A DNA stretch of 64,000 nt from Lentzea terrae (GTDB lineage Bacteria > Actinomycetota > Actinomycetes > Mycobacteriales > Pseudonocardiaceae). Location of the stretch: positions 1 through 64,000 of the forward strand of contig NZ_QFWW01000003.1 in NCBI RefSeq assembly GCF_003265345.1, written 5' to 3'. Below, one piece after another: positions 35,604-45,383 of this stretch (its first letter is position 1; each line of letters opens with the position of its first letter). The notes beneath the pieces are model-generated. The model made no database searches. It saw nothing but the letters and a program-made list of their open reading frames with translations, and was not told the origin of the DNA. The position numbers were made by a program, and so were the translations under genes.

Positions 35604-35621
35604 TTCGAACTCCTGTTCGAA
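35604..35621 (-). promoter_or_regulatory. LexA (SOS) box of imuA'-imuB-dnaE2
   Basis: TTCGAACTCCTGTTCGAA is an exact TCGAAC-N4-GTTCGA actinobacterial SOS box with one further base pair of symmetry on each side. It lies 74 bp upstream of the preferred imuA' start. It predicts LexA repression and RecA-dependent induction of the operon. Confidence 0.93.
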
Positions 35622-35757
35622 CGAACGAGATGATCGTAGCGCGCCTGCGCACCCCCGTGTCAATGCCAGAGCGTCACTCTTTTGGGGGACAGACCCACGG
35701 CGGCCCACAAGGTCATCTACGGTGGCCGGATCACCCGGAAAGTCGAGGGGAACGCCG

Positions 35758-36501
35758 GTGAACCAACCACCCCCGCACGGCTGGCAGCAGCAACCGCTTC
35801 CGCCGCAGGGCTGGCAACAGCAGCAACCACCTGGCGGCTGGCAACAGCCCCAACCGGGCTATGGCCACCCGCAGCAGCAGCCGCCGAAGAAGAGCAAGGC
35901 ACCGATCATCATCGTGATGATCGTCGTCGGCCTGCTGGTGCTCGGCGGCGGCCTCGTCGCGCTGTTCGTCTACCTCGACACCAACGAGGACGGCGGCACC
36001 AGCAAGCGCACCGACCAGTTGCCCGCCGTGTGCGGCAACATCTCCGAGGCCGCGCTCGCCAAGGCGCGCACCACGAACCCGAACGGGCGTGGCTCGTCCG
36101 AACGCGACGGCTCGAGCGGCAGCCGAACCACCTGCGCGTGGACCCAGACCAAGGGCGTCGACGGCAGCGGCAAGCGCACCACCAACATCACCGTCTCGAG
36201 CAACCTGAAGGACGCGCAGAAGGAGTACGACCGGCTCGCGTCGCAGGCCAAGATCAACCTCCGCCAGGACACGGCCCAGGAGCGGCCGTTCGACGGCCTC
36301 GGCGACCAGGCCACCGGGGTGCTGAGGGAGACGACGTCGGCGTTCACGGAGATCAAGATCGTCGTGCGCAAGGGCGACAGCGTGGTCGAGGTCGACTACA
36401 CGGGCTGGGACGCGGGCATCTTCAGCAACAAGAAGCCGGACTTCGCGGAGTTCGAGGCCGCGGCCAAGGGCATGGCCGAAGAGATGGTCGCCAAGCTCTG
36501 A
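35758..36501 (+). CDS. DUF3558-like membrane-anchored protein with Gln/Pro-rich N-terminus
   Basis: The 247-residue protein has a cytoplasmic Gln/Pro/Trp-rich N-terminus with HGWQQQP-type repeats (residues 1-45), one membrane helix (about 50-72) and an extracytoplasmic domain with Cys residues flanking a variable loop. These patterns (LPAVCGNISEAAL, TTCAWTQ, PFDGLGDQA) resemble DUF3558 lipoproteins. The GTG start at 35758 follows GAGGGG. The domain may bind a ligand at the cell envelope, but no function is established. Confidence 0.7.
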   Translation: MNQPPPHGWQQQPLPPQGWQQQQPPGGWQQPQPGYGHPQQQPPKKSKAPIIIVMIVVGLLVLGGGLVALFVYLDTNEDGGTSKRTDQLPAVCGNISEAALAKARTTNPNGRGSSERDGSSGSRTTCAWTQTKGVDGSGKRTTNITVSSNLKDAQKEYDRLASQAKINLRQDTAQERPFDGLGDQATGVLRETTSAFTEIKIVVRKGDSVVEVDYTGWDAGIFSNKKPDFAEFEAAAKGMAEEMVAKL

Positions 36502-36506
36502 CCGAA

Positions 36507-36561
36507 AACGATGAACGGCGCTTTTGTGCACCTGAGGTGGACAAAAGCGCCGTTCATCGTT
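36507..36561. terminator. Bidirectional terminator
   Basis: Perfect 21-nt arms (36507-36527 and 36541-36561) around a 13-nt loop lie exactly between the convergent DUF3558-like gene and purH. Each strand has A/T-rich bases inside the stem (CTTTTGT/ACAAAAG). It should end transcription from both sides. Confidence 0.88.
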
Positions 36562-36563
36562 GT

Positions 36564-38135
36564 TCAGTGGGCGAAGTGGCGGGTGCCCGTGAGGTAGAGG
36601 GTGATGCCGTGCTCCTCGGCCTTGGCGATCACCTCGGGGTCGCGCACCGAACCACCGGGCTGCACGACCGCGCGCACACCGGCCTCCAGCAGCACCTCGA
36701 GGCCGTCCGGGAACGGGAAGAACGCGTCCGAGGCCGCGACCGCGCCCTTGGCCCGCTCACCCGCGCGCTTCACCGCGAGGTGCGACGAGTCGACGCGGTT
36801 GACCTGGCCCATGCCGACACCGACGGTGGCGCCGTTGTCCGCCAGCAGGATCGCGTTCGACTTCACCGCACGGATGGCGCGCCACGCGAACTCCAGGTCC
36901 GCCAGCGTCTTCTCGTCCGCGGGCTTGCCGCACGCCAGCGTCCAGTTGGCCGGCGAGTCACCGGCGGCGTCGATGGCGTCGCGCTGCTGCAGCAGCAGGC
37001 CACCGGACACGGGGCGCATCTCGGCGCCACCGCGCTGGGGTGCCTCGGCCACGAGGATGCGCACGTTCTTCTTGCGCTGCAACACCTCCACCGCACCGTC
37101 CGCATAGGACGGAGCGATGACGACCTCGGTGAAGATCTCCGAGACGAACTCGGCCATCTCCACGGTGACCTCGCGGTTGGCCGCGATGATGCCGCCGAAC
37201 GCGCTGACCGGGTCGCACTCGTGCGCCTTGCGGTGCGCGTCCGCGATGCTCACCTCGGACACCGCGATGCCGCACGGGTTGGCGTGCTTGATGATCGCGA
37301 CGCACGGCAGCTCGTGGTCCCACGCGGCGCGCCAGGCGGCGTCGCCGTCGAGGAAGTTGTTGTACGACATCTCCTTGCCGTGCAACTGCTGCGCCGACGC
37401 CAGCCCCACGCGGCCGTCGCCCTGGGTGTACAGCGCGGCGTGCTGGTGCGGGTTCTCGCCGTAGCGCAGGACGTTCGACCGGTTCCAGGTCGCGCCGACC
37501 CAGCCGGGGAAGCCGCTGCCCTCGTCGTCCGGGGCCAGCACGTTGCCGATCCAGGACGCCACGGCGACGTCGTAGGTGGCGGTGTGCCGGAACGCCTGGG
37601 CCGCGAGCTGCTGCCGGTCTGCCAGGGTGAAGCCGCCCTCGCGGACGTTCTCCAGCACCCAGTCGTAGCGCGCCGGGTCGACGACGACCGCGACGTTCGC
37701 GTGGTTCTTCGCCGACGCGCGGACCATCGCGGGGCCGCCGATGTCGATCTGCTCGACGCAGTCGTCGGGGGAGGCACCGGACGCGACGGTCTGCGTGAAC
37801 GGGTACAGGTTCACGACCAGCAGGTCGAACGGCGCGATGTCCATCTCGCGCAGCTGCTGGACGTGCGTCTCCTTGCGCAGGTCGGCCAGCAGACCGGCGT
37901 GCACACGCGGGTGCAGCGTCTTGACGCGGCCGTCGAGGCACTCGGGGAACCCGGTGACCTGCTCGACCGGCGTCACCGGGACGCCCGCGTCGGCGAGGAC
38001 CTTCGCGGTGCCGCCGGTGGACACGATCTCGACTCCGGCCGCGTGCAGGCCGGTGGCCAGTTCCAGCAGGCCGGCCTTGTCGGAGACCCCGATCAGGGCC
38101 CGGCGTACCGGTCGCCTCTCGGCAGGAGTGCTCAC
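36564..38135 (-). CDS. purH: Bifunctional AICAR transformylase / IMP cyclohydrolase
   Basis: The 523-residue enzyme catalyses the last two steps of IMP synthesis. The N-terminal IMP cyclohydrolase domain has [12 protein letters not shown] and [13 protein letters not shown]. The C-terminal AICAR transformylase has the conserved Lys-His pair in [13 protein letters not shown] and a terminal region [13 protein letters not shown]. It overlaps purN by 4 nt (ATGA) downstream of it in one operon. It uses 10-formyl-THF supplied by FolD-type enzymes. The terminator at 36507-36561 ends the unit. Confidence 0.98.
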   Translation of the reverse strand: MSTPAERRPVRRALIGVSDKAGLLELATGLHAAGVEIVSTGGTAKVLADAGVPVTPVEQVTGFPECLDGRVKTLHPRVHAGLLADLRKETHVQQLREMDIAPFDLLVVNLYPFTQTVASGASPDDCVEQIDIGGPAMVRASAKNHANVAVVVDPARYDWVLENVREGGFTLADRQQLAAQAFRHTATYDVAVASWIGNVLAPDDEGSGFPGWVGATWNRSNVLRYGENPHQHAALYTQGDGRVGLASAQQLHGKEMSYNNFLDGDAAWRAAWDHELPCVAIIKHANPCGIAVSEVSIADAHRKAHECDPVSAFGGIIAANREVTVEMAEFVSEIFTEVVIAPSYADGAVEVLQRKKNVRILVAEAPQRGGAEMRPVSGGLLLQQRDAIDAAGDSPANWTLACGKPADEKTLADLEFAWRAIRAVKSNAILLADNGATVGVGMGQVNRVDSSHLAVKRAGERAKGAVAASDAFFPFPDGLEVLLEAGVRAVVQPGGSVRDPEVIAKAEEHGITLYLTGTRHFAH

Positions 38136-38749
38136 GGAATGCTCACCTTTCGTCCGTTCACGGTGCAGCCCTCGCGGGCCAGCCTGCCGACCGTCTCGAC
38201 GAGCAGCCGGCGTTCGACGACCTTGATGCGTTCGTGCAGGGTCTCTTCGGTGTCGCCGGGTTCGACGGCAACTGCCTCCTGCGCGAGGATCGGGCCGGTG
38301 TCCACGCCCGCGTCGACCAGGTGCACGGTCGATCCGGTGACGTGCACGCCGTAGTCCAACGCGTCCCGCACGCCGTGCGCGCCGGCGAACGCGGGCAGCA
38401 GCGCGGGGTGAGTGTTGATCATCCGGCCGCCGAAGCGCGCCAGGAACCGCTCGCCGATGATCTTCATGAAGCCGGCGGACACCACCAGATCGGGCTCGTA
38501 CGACGCGACCGCCTCGGTGAGCGCCGCGTCCCAGGCCGCGCGGTCGGCGTGGTCGCGCAGCCTTACGACGAAGTGCGGCACCCCGGCACGTTCGGCGCGC
38601 TTGAGGCCCTCGATGTTCGCGCGGTCGGCGCCGACCGCGACCACCTCGATCGGGAGGTCGGCGTCCAGCAACGCCTGCATGAGGGTTCCGGAACCGGAGA
38701 CGAGTACGACGACGCGCGCCGGTGTGGGAAGCCGAAGTTCGGTGCTCAG
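38132..38749 (-). CDS. purN: Phosphoribosylglycinamide formyltransferase (apparent CTG start)
   Basis: The enzyme formylates GAR with 10-formyl-THF. The catalytic His is in [21 protein letters not shown] and the folate Asp in [15 protein letters not shown]. The first ATG (38680) would remove the N-terminal strand [14 protein letters not shown] that forms the phosphate site. Between an in-frame TAG and that ATG there is no ATG, GTG or TTG. A CTG at 38749 lies 6 nt after AGGAG and gives 205 residues, the normal family size. CTG initiation is therefore inferred. The gene is coupled to purH. Confidence 0.9.
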   Translation of the reverse strand: MSTELRLPTPARVVVLVSGSGTLMQALLDADLPIEVVAVGADRANIEGLKRAERAGVPHFVVRLRDHADRAAWDAALTEAVASYEPDLVVSAGFMKIIGERFLARFGGRMINTHPALLPAFAGAHGVRDALDYGVHVTGSTVHLVDAGVDTGPILAQEAVAVEPGDTEETLHERIKVVERRLLVETVGRLAREGCTVNGRKVSIP

Positions 38750-38801
38750 CGTCTACTCCTGGGCGTGGCGTGTTGTAGCAGCTCAGGGGCAGTTTAGGCC
38801 G

Positions 38802-40334
38802 TCACCGTTCCGGCTTGCCGTCCAGGTCCTCCTCCGGCTCCATGCCGAGCATCTCGTCGAACTCCGCGTCGAGGTCTTCCTCTTCGTCCTCAACGTCTTC
38901 GTCGAGTTCGTCCGCAACGTCTTCTTCTTCGTCGAGCTCGTCGTCGAGCTCTTCTTCGTCGACGAGCTCGTCCTCGTACTCGTCCTCGTCGTAGTAGTCG
39001 TCGTCTTCGAGGTCCTCTTCCACCTCGAACTCGTCCTCGTCCACGACCTCGAGCTGTTCGAACTGGTCGGTGAGCTCGTCGTCCTCGAACACGACGTCCT
39101 CGTCGACCGGTTCGTCCGCGTCGTCGTCCGGCTCCACGAGCTCGTCGGCCACCGCGACGGGCTTGACCCGCGAGCCGGCGAGCCAGGCCACCAGAGCGCC
39201 CGGCACGAGCACCCACAACGCCACCAGCAGCGCGAGCAGACCGGCCGGCACCGTCACCGGGTCGAACGCCCCGGCCGCCAGCCGTCCACCGGCGGTCGCG
39301 GCGAGCACCAGGCTGCCCACGGCCGCGGTGACCGCGGCGACCAGCACCGCGCGGAACCGCGAACTCGGCCGGTCGGACACCTTGCGGCAGGTCCAGCCGA
39401 CGAACGCGCCGATCAGCGCCGCGCCCGCGAGCACGACCGGGCTCCACGCGAACGCCTCCTCCGGCATCGCCGCCAGCAACGGCACCGAGGGCACCTGGCC
39501 GGGGACGAACCGCATCGGCGTGACCTCGACCCCGCCCATGGAGAAGCCGGCACCCGCGAGGTAGGAGAAGCCCGCGATGATCGCGTTCGGCAGATAACCG
39601 AGGCACAGCAGGAACACGCCGAGCCCGACGCCGACCGACGGACCCGCGCCCGCGAACAGCTCGCTGGTGCGCGGCCACGAGATCGCGAGCCCGGCCGCCA
39701 CCATCAACGCACCCGCGCTGACCAGTGCGAACAACGCCATGAAGCCCGCGCGCAGACCGTGCAGCGCCACCGGGTCGAGCTTGTCGAACACCATCTCGAC
39801 GAGACCGCAGCGGCGGGCGACACCGAGCGTGGCGGCAAGACCGGACACGGCAGCGCAACCGAAGAACGCGACGGCGGGCGTGGCGCGCACGACGCCCTCA
39901 CCCATCAGCAGCGCGATCGAGCCGCCGACGACCGCGTGCGCGCCGGAGATGCTCAGCACGACACCGCGCGCCTGGAGTGGTTCGTAGAGGCCGAGCCGAT
40001 CGGCCGTGCCCGCGGCGGTACGGCCGACGAGCAGCATCAGCAACGCGGTGGGCAGCAACGGCAGCACGCCGAGCTGACCTGCGTCGAAGCGCAACGGCAC
40101 GTGGTGCGCGGCCAGCCACGCGGGTGCGGCCGCGGTGAGCACGCCGGCCGTGGAGAAGGAGGCGTACGTGGCCGTCGCGGACACCAGTGCGAGCACCGCG
40201 GCGACGGCGGCGTACCCGACGACCACCGACCCGACCGCGGCCGCCACGAGCACGCGCATGCGTTCGGAGCGCGAGAACTCCGGCGGGCGCACGGTGGTCA
40301 CCTCGCGAGTCACGTCGCGTTGCAGCACGGGCAC
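38802..40334 (-). CDS. DUF6350 polytopic membrane protein with acidic tail
   Basis: The 510-residue protein has about ten membrane helices over residues 25-390 and a roughly 120-residue C-terminal tail that is mostly Asp and Glu. The membrane part matches DUF6350, a family usually found between sucCD and purN in actinobacteria, as here. The acidic tail might bind cations or basic partners. The GTG at 40334 is the chosen start. It lies 53 bp upstream of purN and may share its transcript. Confidence 0.85.
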   Translation of the reverse strand: MPVLQRDVTREVTTVRPPEFSRSERMRVLVAAAVGSVVVGYAAVAAVLALVSATATYASFSTAGVLTAAAPAWLAAHHVPLRFDAGQLGVLPLLPTALLMLLVGRTAAGTADRLGLYEPLQARGVVLSISGAHAVVGGSIALLMGEGVVRATPAVAFFGCAAVSGLAATLGVARRCGLVEMVFDKLDPVALHGLRAGFMALFALVSAGALMVAAGLAISWPRTSELFAGAGPSVGVGLGVFLLCLGYLPNAIIAGFSYLAGAGFSMGGVEVTPMRFVPGQVPSVPLLAAMPEEAFAWSPVVLAGAALIGAFVGWTCRKVSDRPSSRFRAVLVAAVTAAVGSLVLAATAGGRLAAGAFDPVTVPAGLLALLVALWVLVPGALVAWLAGSRVKPVAVADELVEPDDDADEPVDEDVVFEDDELTDQFEQLEVVDEDEFEVEEDLEDDDYYDEDEYEDELVDEEELDDELDEEEDVADELDEDVEDEEEDLDAEFDEMLGMEPEEDLDGKPER

Positions 40335-40392
40335 TTCTCCACTGTGTCAGGCCGGCTGGGCCGTTCGAGTGAGGCACGCCGGGTCATACGAC

Positions 40393-40426
40393 AGGGGTGG
40401 TGCCGGAAGCAACCGGCACCACCCCT
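40393..40426. terminator. Terminator hairpin
   Basis: AGGGGTGGTGCCGG (40393-40406) pairs perfectly with 40413-40426 around a 6-nt loop, 14 bp in total. It lies between the DUF5336 gene end and the DUF6350 gene start and should end the DUF5336 transcript. Confidence 0.82.
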
Positions 40427-40448
40427 GAAGTCGAACGGTGTGCGGACC

Positions 40449-41174
40449 TTACTGCTGCGGTCCGCCGAAGCCACCGGGCGGCGTGCCCGGCGCGCCGAAC
40501 TGGCCCGGCTGCGGCATGAAGCTGGTCTGCTGCGGCGGCTGACCCGGCTGCTGCGCGGGCTGCTGCGGCTGCTGACCGAACTGCTGCTGCTGGCCGAACT
40601 GGCCCTGCTGCGGTGCCTGCTGCGGGGGCGCGCCGTGCTGCTGCGGGTGCTGACCCTGCTGCGGGAACGCACCGGACTGCGGGTTCCAGCCACCGGGCTG
40701 GCCCTGCTGGCCCGCGTACGGGTTCGCGGGCTTCGGCTCGAACTTCACGATGCCCTCGGCGAGCAGGAAGGCGAGCACGATGGCCGCCGTCTCCAGCAGC
40801 GCCACGATGAGCAGCACGATGTCGAGGCCCGCCACGGCCGGCGACTTGATGATGACCTGCAGCTGCAGGAGCGTCTGCACGGCAGCCAGGATCGCGGCGA
40901 CCGGCACGAAGCCCTTCGGGATGCTCGGCAGCACCGAGAGACCCGCGAGCGCGCCTGCGGCCAGCAGGTACGTGACGCTGCCGCTGCTCACGTCGTCCGC
41001 GAACGCGATGAGGTACGCGATGAGGCCGAGACCTGCCGCGACCAGCGGGAGGATCAGGCCGAGGTTGATGTTGTTGGCGCCGGGAGCGCCAGGAGCGCCG
41101 TGGGCCTGAGGCGGTGCCTGGTGCTGTGCCGGACCCGGCGGCTGCTGTTGGGGTGCGCCGTAAGGCACGGACAT
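40449..41174 (-). CDS. DUF5336 membrane protein with Gln/Pro-rich tails
   Basis: The 241-residue protein has a Pro/Gln/His-rich N-terminus, four membrane helices (residues 37-145) and a C-terminal Gln/Pro/Gly-rich tail with PQQ and GQFGQQQ repeats. This architecture matches DUF5336, which includes the mycobacterial 34-kDa antigen family. Its location after sucCD is conserved in relatives. Function is unknown; the tails probably mediate protein contacts. Terminators lie on both sides, so it is probably monocistronic. Confidence 0.85.
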   Translation of the reverse strand: MSVPYGAPQQQPPGPAQHQAPPQAHGAPGAPGANNINLGLILPLVAAGLGLIAYLIAFADDVSSGSVTYLLAAGALAGLSVLPSIPKGFVPVAAILAAVQTLLQLQVIIKSPAVAGLDIVLLIVALLETAAIVLAFLLAEGIVKFEPKPANPYAGQQGQPGGWNPQSGAFPQQGQHPQQHGAPPQQAPQQGQFGQQQQFGQQPQQPAQQPGQPPQQTSFMPQPGQFGAPGTPPGGFGGPQQ

Positions 41175-41272
41175 GTCAGGTCTCCTCCAACCGAGTGATG
41201 CTGCAAAAACGCTACTTGACGCACGTGCTCAGACGATGACCGGATCATGCCGGTTCCGCCAGACGAGCGAGG

Positions 41273-41306
41273 GCCGGACTCCGAAAGTACTCGGAATCCG
41301 GCCCTG
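41273..41306. terminator. Terminator downstream of sucCD
   Basis: GGGCCGGACTCCGA (41273-41286) pairs with TCGGAATCCGGCCC (41293-41306) with one mismatch around a 6-nt loop, 17 bp after the sucD stop. It separates sucCD from the DUF5336 gene. Confidence 0.82.
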
Positions 41307-41322
41307 GAGGTGCTCAAAGTGC

Positions 41323-42210
41323 TCAGAGACCCTGCATGATCTCGCGCATCAGCGCGGCGGTCTCGGACGGCGTCTTGCCGACCTTGACGCCGGCGGCCTC
41401 GAGGGCCTCCTTCTTCGCCTGCGCGGTGCCCGCCGAGCCGGAGACGATGGCGCCGGCGTGGCCCATGGTCTTGCCCTCGGGGGCGGTGAAGCCCGCGACG
41501 TAGCCGACGACCGGCTTGGTCACGTTCTCCTTGATGTACGCGGCCGCGCGCTCCTCGGCGTCGCCGCCGATCTCACCGATCATCACGATCGCGACGGTCT
41601 CGTCGTCGGCCTGGAAGGCCTCGAGCGCGTCGATGTGCGTGGTGCCGATGATCGGGTCGCCACCGATGCCGATCGCGGTGGAGAAGCCGAAGTCACGCAG
41701 CTCGTACATCATCTGGTAGGTCAGCGTGCCGGACTTCGACACCAGACCGATCTTGCCGGGGCCCGCGATGTTCGCGGGGATGATGCCGGCGTTCGACTTG
41801 CCGGGGCTGATGATGCCGGGGCAGTTCGGGCCGATGATGCGGGTCTTGTTGCCGGTCGCGACGGCGTGCGCCCAGAAGTAGGCGGTGTCGTGCACCGGGA
41901 TGCCCTCGGTGATGACGACGGCCAGCTCGATCTCGGCGTCGATCGCCTCGACCACCGCGGCCTTCGAGAAGGCCGGGGGCACGAAGATCACGGTCACGTT
42001 CGCGCCGGTGGCCTCCATGGCCTCCTTGACGGTGCCGAAGACCGGGAGGACGGTGCCGTCGAAGTCGACCTTCTCGCCCGCCTTGCGCGGGTTCACGCCA
42101 CCGACGATGTTCGTGCCGGACGCGAGCATGCGCTTGGTGTGCTTGGTGCCCTCGGCACCGGTCATGCCCTGGACGATGACCTTGCTGTTCTCGTTGAGGA
42201 AGATAGCCAT
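41323..42210 (-). CDS. sucD: Succinyl-CoA synthetase alpha subunit
   Basis: The 295-residue subunit has the CoA-binding Rossmann region ([22 protein letters not shown]) and the phosphohistidine loop GHAGAIVSG, with the active His at about residue 245. [17 protein letters not shown] is also typical. With SucC it makes ATP or GTP from succinyl-CoA in the TCA cycle. The ATG at 42210 lies 5 bp after sucC. A terminator follows. Confidence 0.98.
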   Translation of the reverse strand: MAIFLNENSKVIVQGMTGAEGTKHTKRMLASGTNIVGGVNPRKAGEKVDFDGTVLPVFGTVKEAMEATGANVTVIFVPPAFSKAAVVEAIDAEIELAVVITEGIPVHDTAYFWAHAVATGNKTRIIGPNCPGIISPGKSNAGIIPANIAGPGKIGLVSKSGTLTYQMMYELRDFGFSTAIGIGGDPIIGTTHIDALEAFQADDETVAIVMIGEIGGDAEERAAAYIKENVTKPVVGYVAGFTAPEGKTMGHAGAIVSGSAGTAQAKKEALEAAGVKVGKTPSETAALMREIMQGL

Positions 42211-42215
42211 CGTTC

Positions 42216-43382
42216 TCAGACCCCCGCAGCCGCGAGCTCGGCGGCCTTCGCGGCCGCGTTGTCCATCGTGTCGACAACGGTCACCAGCGGGTGGTTGGCG
42301 TCGGCGAGAATCCGGCGGCCCTCCTCCACGTTGTTGCCGTCGAGGCGGACGACCAGCGGCTTGGTGGCCTCGTCGCCGAGGATCTCCAGCGCCTTCACGA
42401 TGCCGTTGGCCACGGCGTCGCACGCGGTGATGCCGCCGAAGACGTTGACGAACACCGAGCGGACGGCCTCGTCGCCGAGGATGACGTCCAGGCCGTTCGC
42501 CATGACCTCGGCGGACGCGCCGCCGCCGATGTCGAGGAAGTTCGCGGGCTTCACGCCGTACTGCTCACCGGCGTACGCGACGACGTCCAGAGTGGACATC
42601 ACGAGACCGGCGCCGTTGCCGATGATGCCGACCTCGCCGTCGAGCTTGACGTAGTTGAGGCCCTTCTCCTTGGCCTTGGCCTCGAGAGGGTTCTCCGCCT
42701 GCTTGTCGACCAGCTCGGCGTGGGCCGGGTGGCGGAAGTCGGCGTTCTCGTCCAGCGTGACCTTGCCGTCGAGCGCGACGATCTTGTCCTGCGGGTCGCG
42801 GACCAGCGGGTTGACCTCGACGAGCGTGGCGTCCTCCGCGACGAAGGTCTCCCACAGCTTGACGATCACGTCGACGACCTGGTCCTTGACCTCGGCCGGG
42901 AAGTTCGCCGCGTCGGCGATCTCCTTGGCCTTGGCCGCGTCGACACCCTTGATGGCGTCGATGTGGATCTTCGCGAGGGCCTCGGGCTTGGTGGCCGCGA
43001 CCTCCTCGATGTCCATGCCGCCCTCGACACTCGCCATGGCGAGGAAGGTGCGGTTCGCACGGTCGAGGAGGAAGGAGAAGTAGTACTCCTCCGCGATGTC
43101 CGAGGCAGGCGTCACCAACACGCGGTGAACGATGTGCCCCTTGATGTCCAGGCCGAGGATGGCGGTCGCCTTCTCCTCGGTCTCCTCGGCGGTGGAAGCG
43201 AGCTTCACACCGCCGGCCTTGCCGCGGCCGCCGGTCTTGACCTGGGCCTTGACGACGACCGGCTGGCCGAACTTCGCGGCGATGGCCTTGGCGTCGGCGG
43301 GGTTGGTGGCCACATCGCCCGGCAGTACCGGGACGCCGTGGGCGGCGAAGAGGTCCTTCGCCTGGTACTCGTACAGGTCCAC
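42216..43382 (-). CDS. sucC: Succinyl-CoA synthetase beta subunit
   Basis: The 388-residue subunit has an ATP-grasp fold, with start [19 protein letters not shown], nucleotide site [21 protein letters not shown] and C-terminal [18 protein letters not shown]. The GTG at 43382 follows CAGGAGACCCGA; a longer reading lacks a ribosome site. It forms an operon with sucD. Upstream sequence to 43595 holds the promoter. Confidence 0.98.
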   Translation of the reverse strand: MDLYEYQAKDLFAAHGVPVLPGDVATNPADAKAIAAKFGQPVVVKAQVKTGGRGKAGGVKLASTAEETEEKATAILGLDIKGHIVHRVLVTPASDIAEEYYFSFLLDRANRTFLAMASVEGGMDIEEVAATKPEALAKIHIDAIKGVDAAKAKEIADAANFPAEVKDQVVDVIVKLWETFVAEDATLVEVNPLVRDPQDKIVALDGKVTLDENADFRHPAHAELVDKQAENPLEAKAKEKGLNYVKLDGEVGIIGNGAGLVMSTLDVVAYAGEQYGVKPANFLDIGGGASAEVMANGLDVILGDEAVRSVFVNVFGGITACDAVANGIVKALEILGDEATKPLVVRLDGNNVEEGRRILADANHPLVTVVDTMDNAAAKAAELAAAGV

Positions 43383-43595
43383 TCGGGTCTCCTGCGACGT
43401 CGGTGTCGGAACACAACACCGCGCCTGGGTGGTCCTCAAGGGGCCAAGCGAACCCACTTGACGCGGCTGGGCCCAGACACTATCGAGCTGCGGCTACCGC
43501 TCGCACGCCACCTTCGGTGAGGTCGGTCTCAACGGCGGTGAGGTCGATCACGCGTGCGCGCGCGATATAGCGAAAAGCATGTTGCAAAGCACGTT

Positions 43596-45275
43596 TCAGC
43601 GGGTCGCGCGAGCACCCATCAAGCCGGCCGCGACCAGCAGTGCGGCCGCTGCCGCCAGCGCGAGCCACGTGCCGGGGCCCGCACTCGCCCCCACGACCTT
43701 TTCACCCGTCAGCGGCAACTCCAGCGCGCGCACGCCCATCAACAACACGCCGCCTGCGAGCACGGCGGCACCGCGAGCGGGCCTCGACCGAAGCGCGACC
43801 ACCAAAGCGATGATCAAGACGAGGAGTGAGGCGATCAGCGATGCCGAGACGACCGGATCGCTGTCCGGCACCAGCGTCGCCGCTGTGTAGTTGTCACTGC
43901 GCACGGTCGGCAGCGCGAACGCGCCCACCGCGAAGAGGCCGGCCAGCAGCACCGCACCCAGTTCGGCGACCGGCACCTCCTGCCGCTTGCCGATCTCGGT
44001 GTTCTCCCGTTCGACCGCTCCGGCGAGGCCTGCGCAGACCAGCGCCAGCAGGCCGAGCGGGACCTCGGCGACCATCAGCCAGAAGCCGGCGCCCGGCTGC
44101 GCGATGCCGGCCTGGCTCGCCGCCAGCACCGGCTCGGTCGCACCGGCAGCGGCGAGCTGCATCGCGAAGTGGCCGAGGACCAGCGCCGGACGCACCGCCG
44201 CGGCGGTGGACGGCACGAACAACGCCAGGCCGAGCACGCCGAACGCAAGACCTGCCGGCCAGAGGAGGTTCGCGGAGGCCAGCTCTGGTGCCACCCCACC
44301 CGTCGCGAGGACGAGTTGCGGCAGGACCGCGCCGGCGAGCATCGCGACCGCGGAGAGAACCGTGAACGCACCCGCAGCCACGTGCAGGCGGTGGACCGAC
44401 GGCAGCGCCAGGTCCTTGGTCTCGTCGCGCTTGCCGCGCAGCAGTCGCACCAACCTGGCCAGCAGGGGGAGAACGGGCAGCGTCAGCGCGGCGAGCAACG
44501 CGATCACCGGGCCCGCGCTGATGCCGAGACCCGTCGCGACAGTGCCGGCCACCAGCCACGGCAGCACGACACCGGCAAGGGCGAGCGACACGCCGAGCAC
44601 CCCGCCCTGGCGGGTGTCCGGATCAGGAGAGCTGGCCGCGAGCGCGGTGGCGAGCGGCGCGGCGAGGGCCAGCAGCAGCCCGCCCGTCAACCCGAGCACC
44701 GGCAGGTCCCACGGCCCGCGGTCGAGCTGGAAGGGGTCTGCGGAGGAGAACGGCTTGCCCAGCAACCCGACCGTGGCCCAGCAGGCGATGATCACGTGCA
44801 GGGCCACGAGGCCCGGCGGCTCCGACTCGTCGGCGGGCATGCCGGCCCGGCCGGCGGCCAGCAGACCGCCCGCGATCACCAGCACGTGCCCGGCGAGCAG
44901 CACCCAGAGCCCCGCCGACGGGGTGACCGCGATGAGGGTCGTGGGACGGAACAGCTCCGGCCGCGCCACGGCCATCGGGGCGAACGCGAGCTGGAGGTCG
45001 CTGAGAAAGCGCCCGATGGCGAACACCCCGACGGCGGCGATCAGTCCCGCCGCCACGAACGGCCTGCCGCGCATCAGCAGCACACCGGCGACGGCCGGCG
45101 GCAGGAGTGCGAGCAGGGCGAGGAGCGGCCACGACGTGTAGGCGGGTTCCGCGCCGTCGACCACGCCCAGCAGCGGGCCGATGGCGAGGAGGAGACCGCC
45201 CGCTGCGGCGAGCGCCCACGAGATGCGCAGCCGAGCGGCGGCAGGTGTCTGGTTCTCGAGCTCGGTTCGAGTCAT
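43596..45275 (-). CDS. Large polytopic membrane protein of unknown function
   Basis: The 559-residue protein is almost entirely hydrophobic, with about fourteen membrane helices and short loops. Conserved-looking loops include GKPFSSADPFQLDRGPWDL (about residues 180-198) and SDNYTAATLVPDSDPV. I do not recognise a family. It stands upstream of sucC on the same strand, 213 bp apart, and is divergent from the lipase-like gene. It may be a transporter or a scaffold. The ATG at 45275 gives a sensible N-terminus. Confidence 0.75.
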   Translation of the reverse strand: MTRTELENQTPAAARLRISWALAAAGGLLLAIGPLLGVVDGAEPAYTSWPLLALLALLPPAVAGVLLMRGRPFVAAGLIAAVGVFAIGRFLSDLQLAFAPMAVARPELFRPTTLIAVTPSAGLWVLLAGHVLVIAGGLLAAGRAGMPADESEPPGLVALHVIIACWATVGLLGKPFSSADPFQLDRGPWDLPVLGLTGGLLLALAAPLATALAASSPDPDTRQGGVLGVSLALAGVVLPWLVAGTVATGLGISAGPVIALLAALTLPVLPLLARLVRLLRGKRDETKDLALPSVHRLHVAAGAFTVLSAVAMLAGAVLPQLVLATGGVAPELASANLLWPAGLAFGVLGLALFVPSTAAAVRPALVLGHFAMQLAAAGATEPVLAASQAGIAQPGAGFWLMVAEVPLGLLALVCAGLAGAVERENTEIGKRQEVPVAELGAVLLAGLFAVGAFALPTVRSDNYTAATLVPDSDPVVSASLIASLLVLIIALVVALRSRPARGAAVLAGGVLLMGVRALELPLTGEKVVGASAGPGTWLALAAAAALLVAAGLMGARATR

Positions 45276-45383
45276 CGCGGGCGAACCTAGCAAGACCGGC
45301 GTTGGGTTCTGTGTCACCTGGCGCTGCCTAATGAGACGAAATTCGTTCGCATGTGGAAAACGTCCGCCGGGTACTGCTAGTCA

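Noticed and set aside
38412-41198. Long plus-strand open frame across several minus-strand genes
   Set aside because: It covers the whole of DUF6350 and DUF5336 on the opposite strand. High GC content makes such frames common, and no protein features were recognisable.
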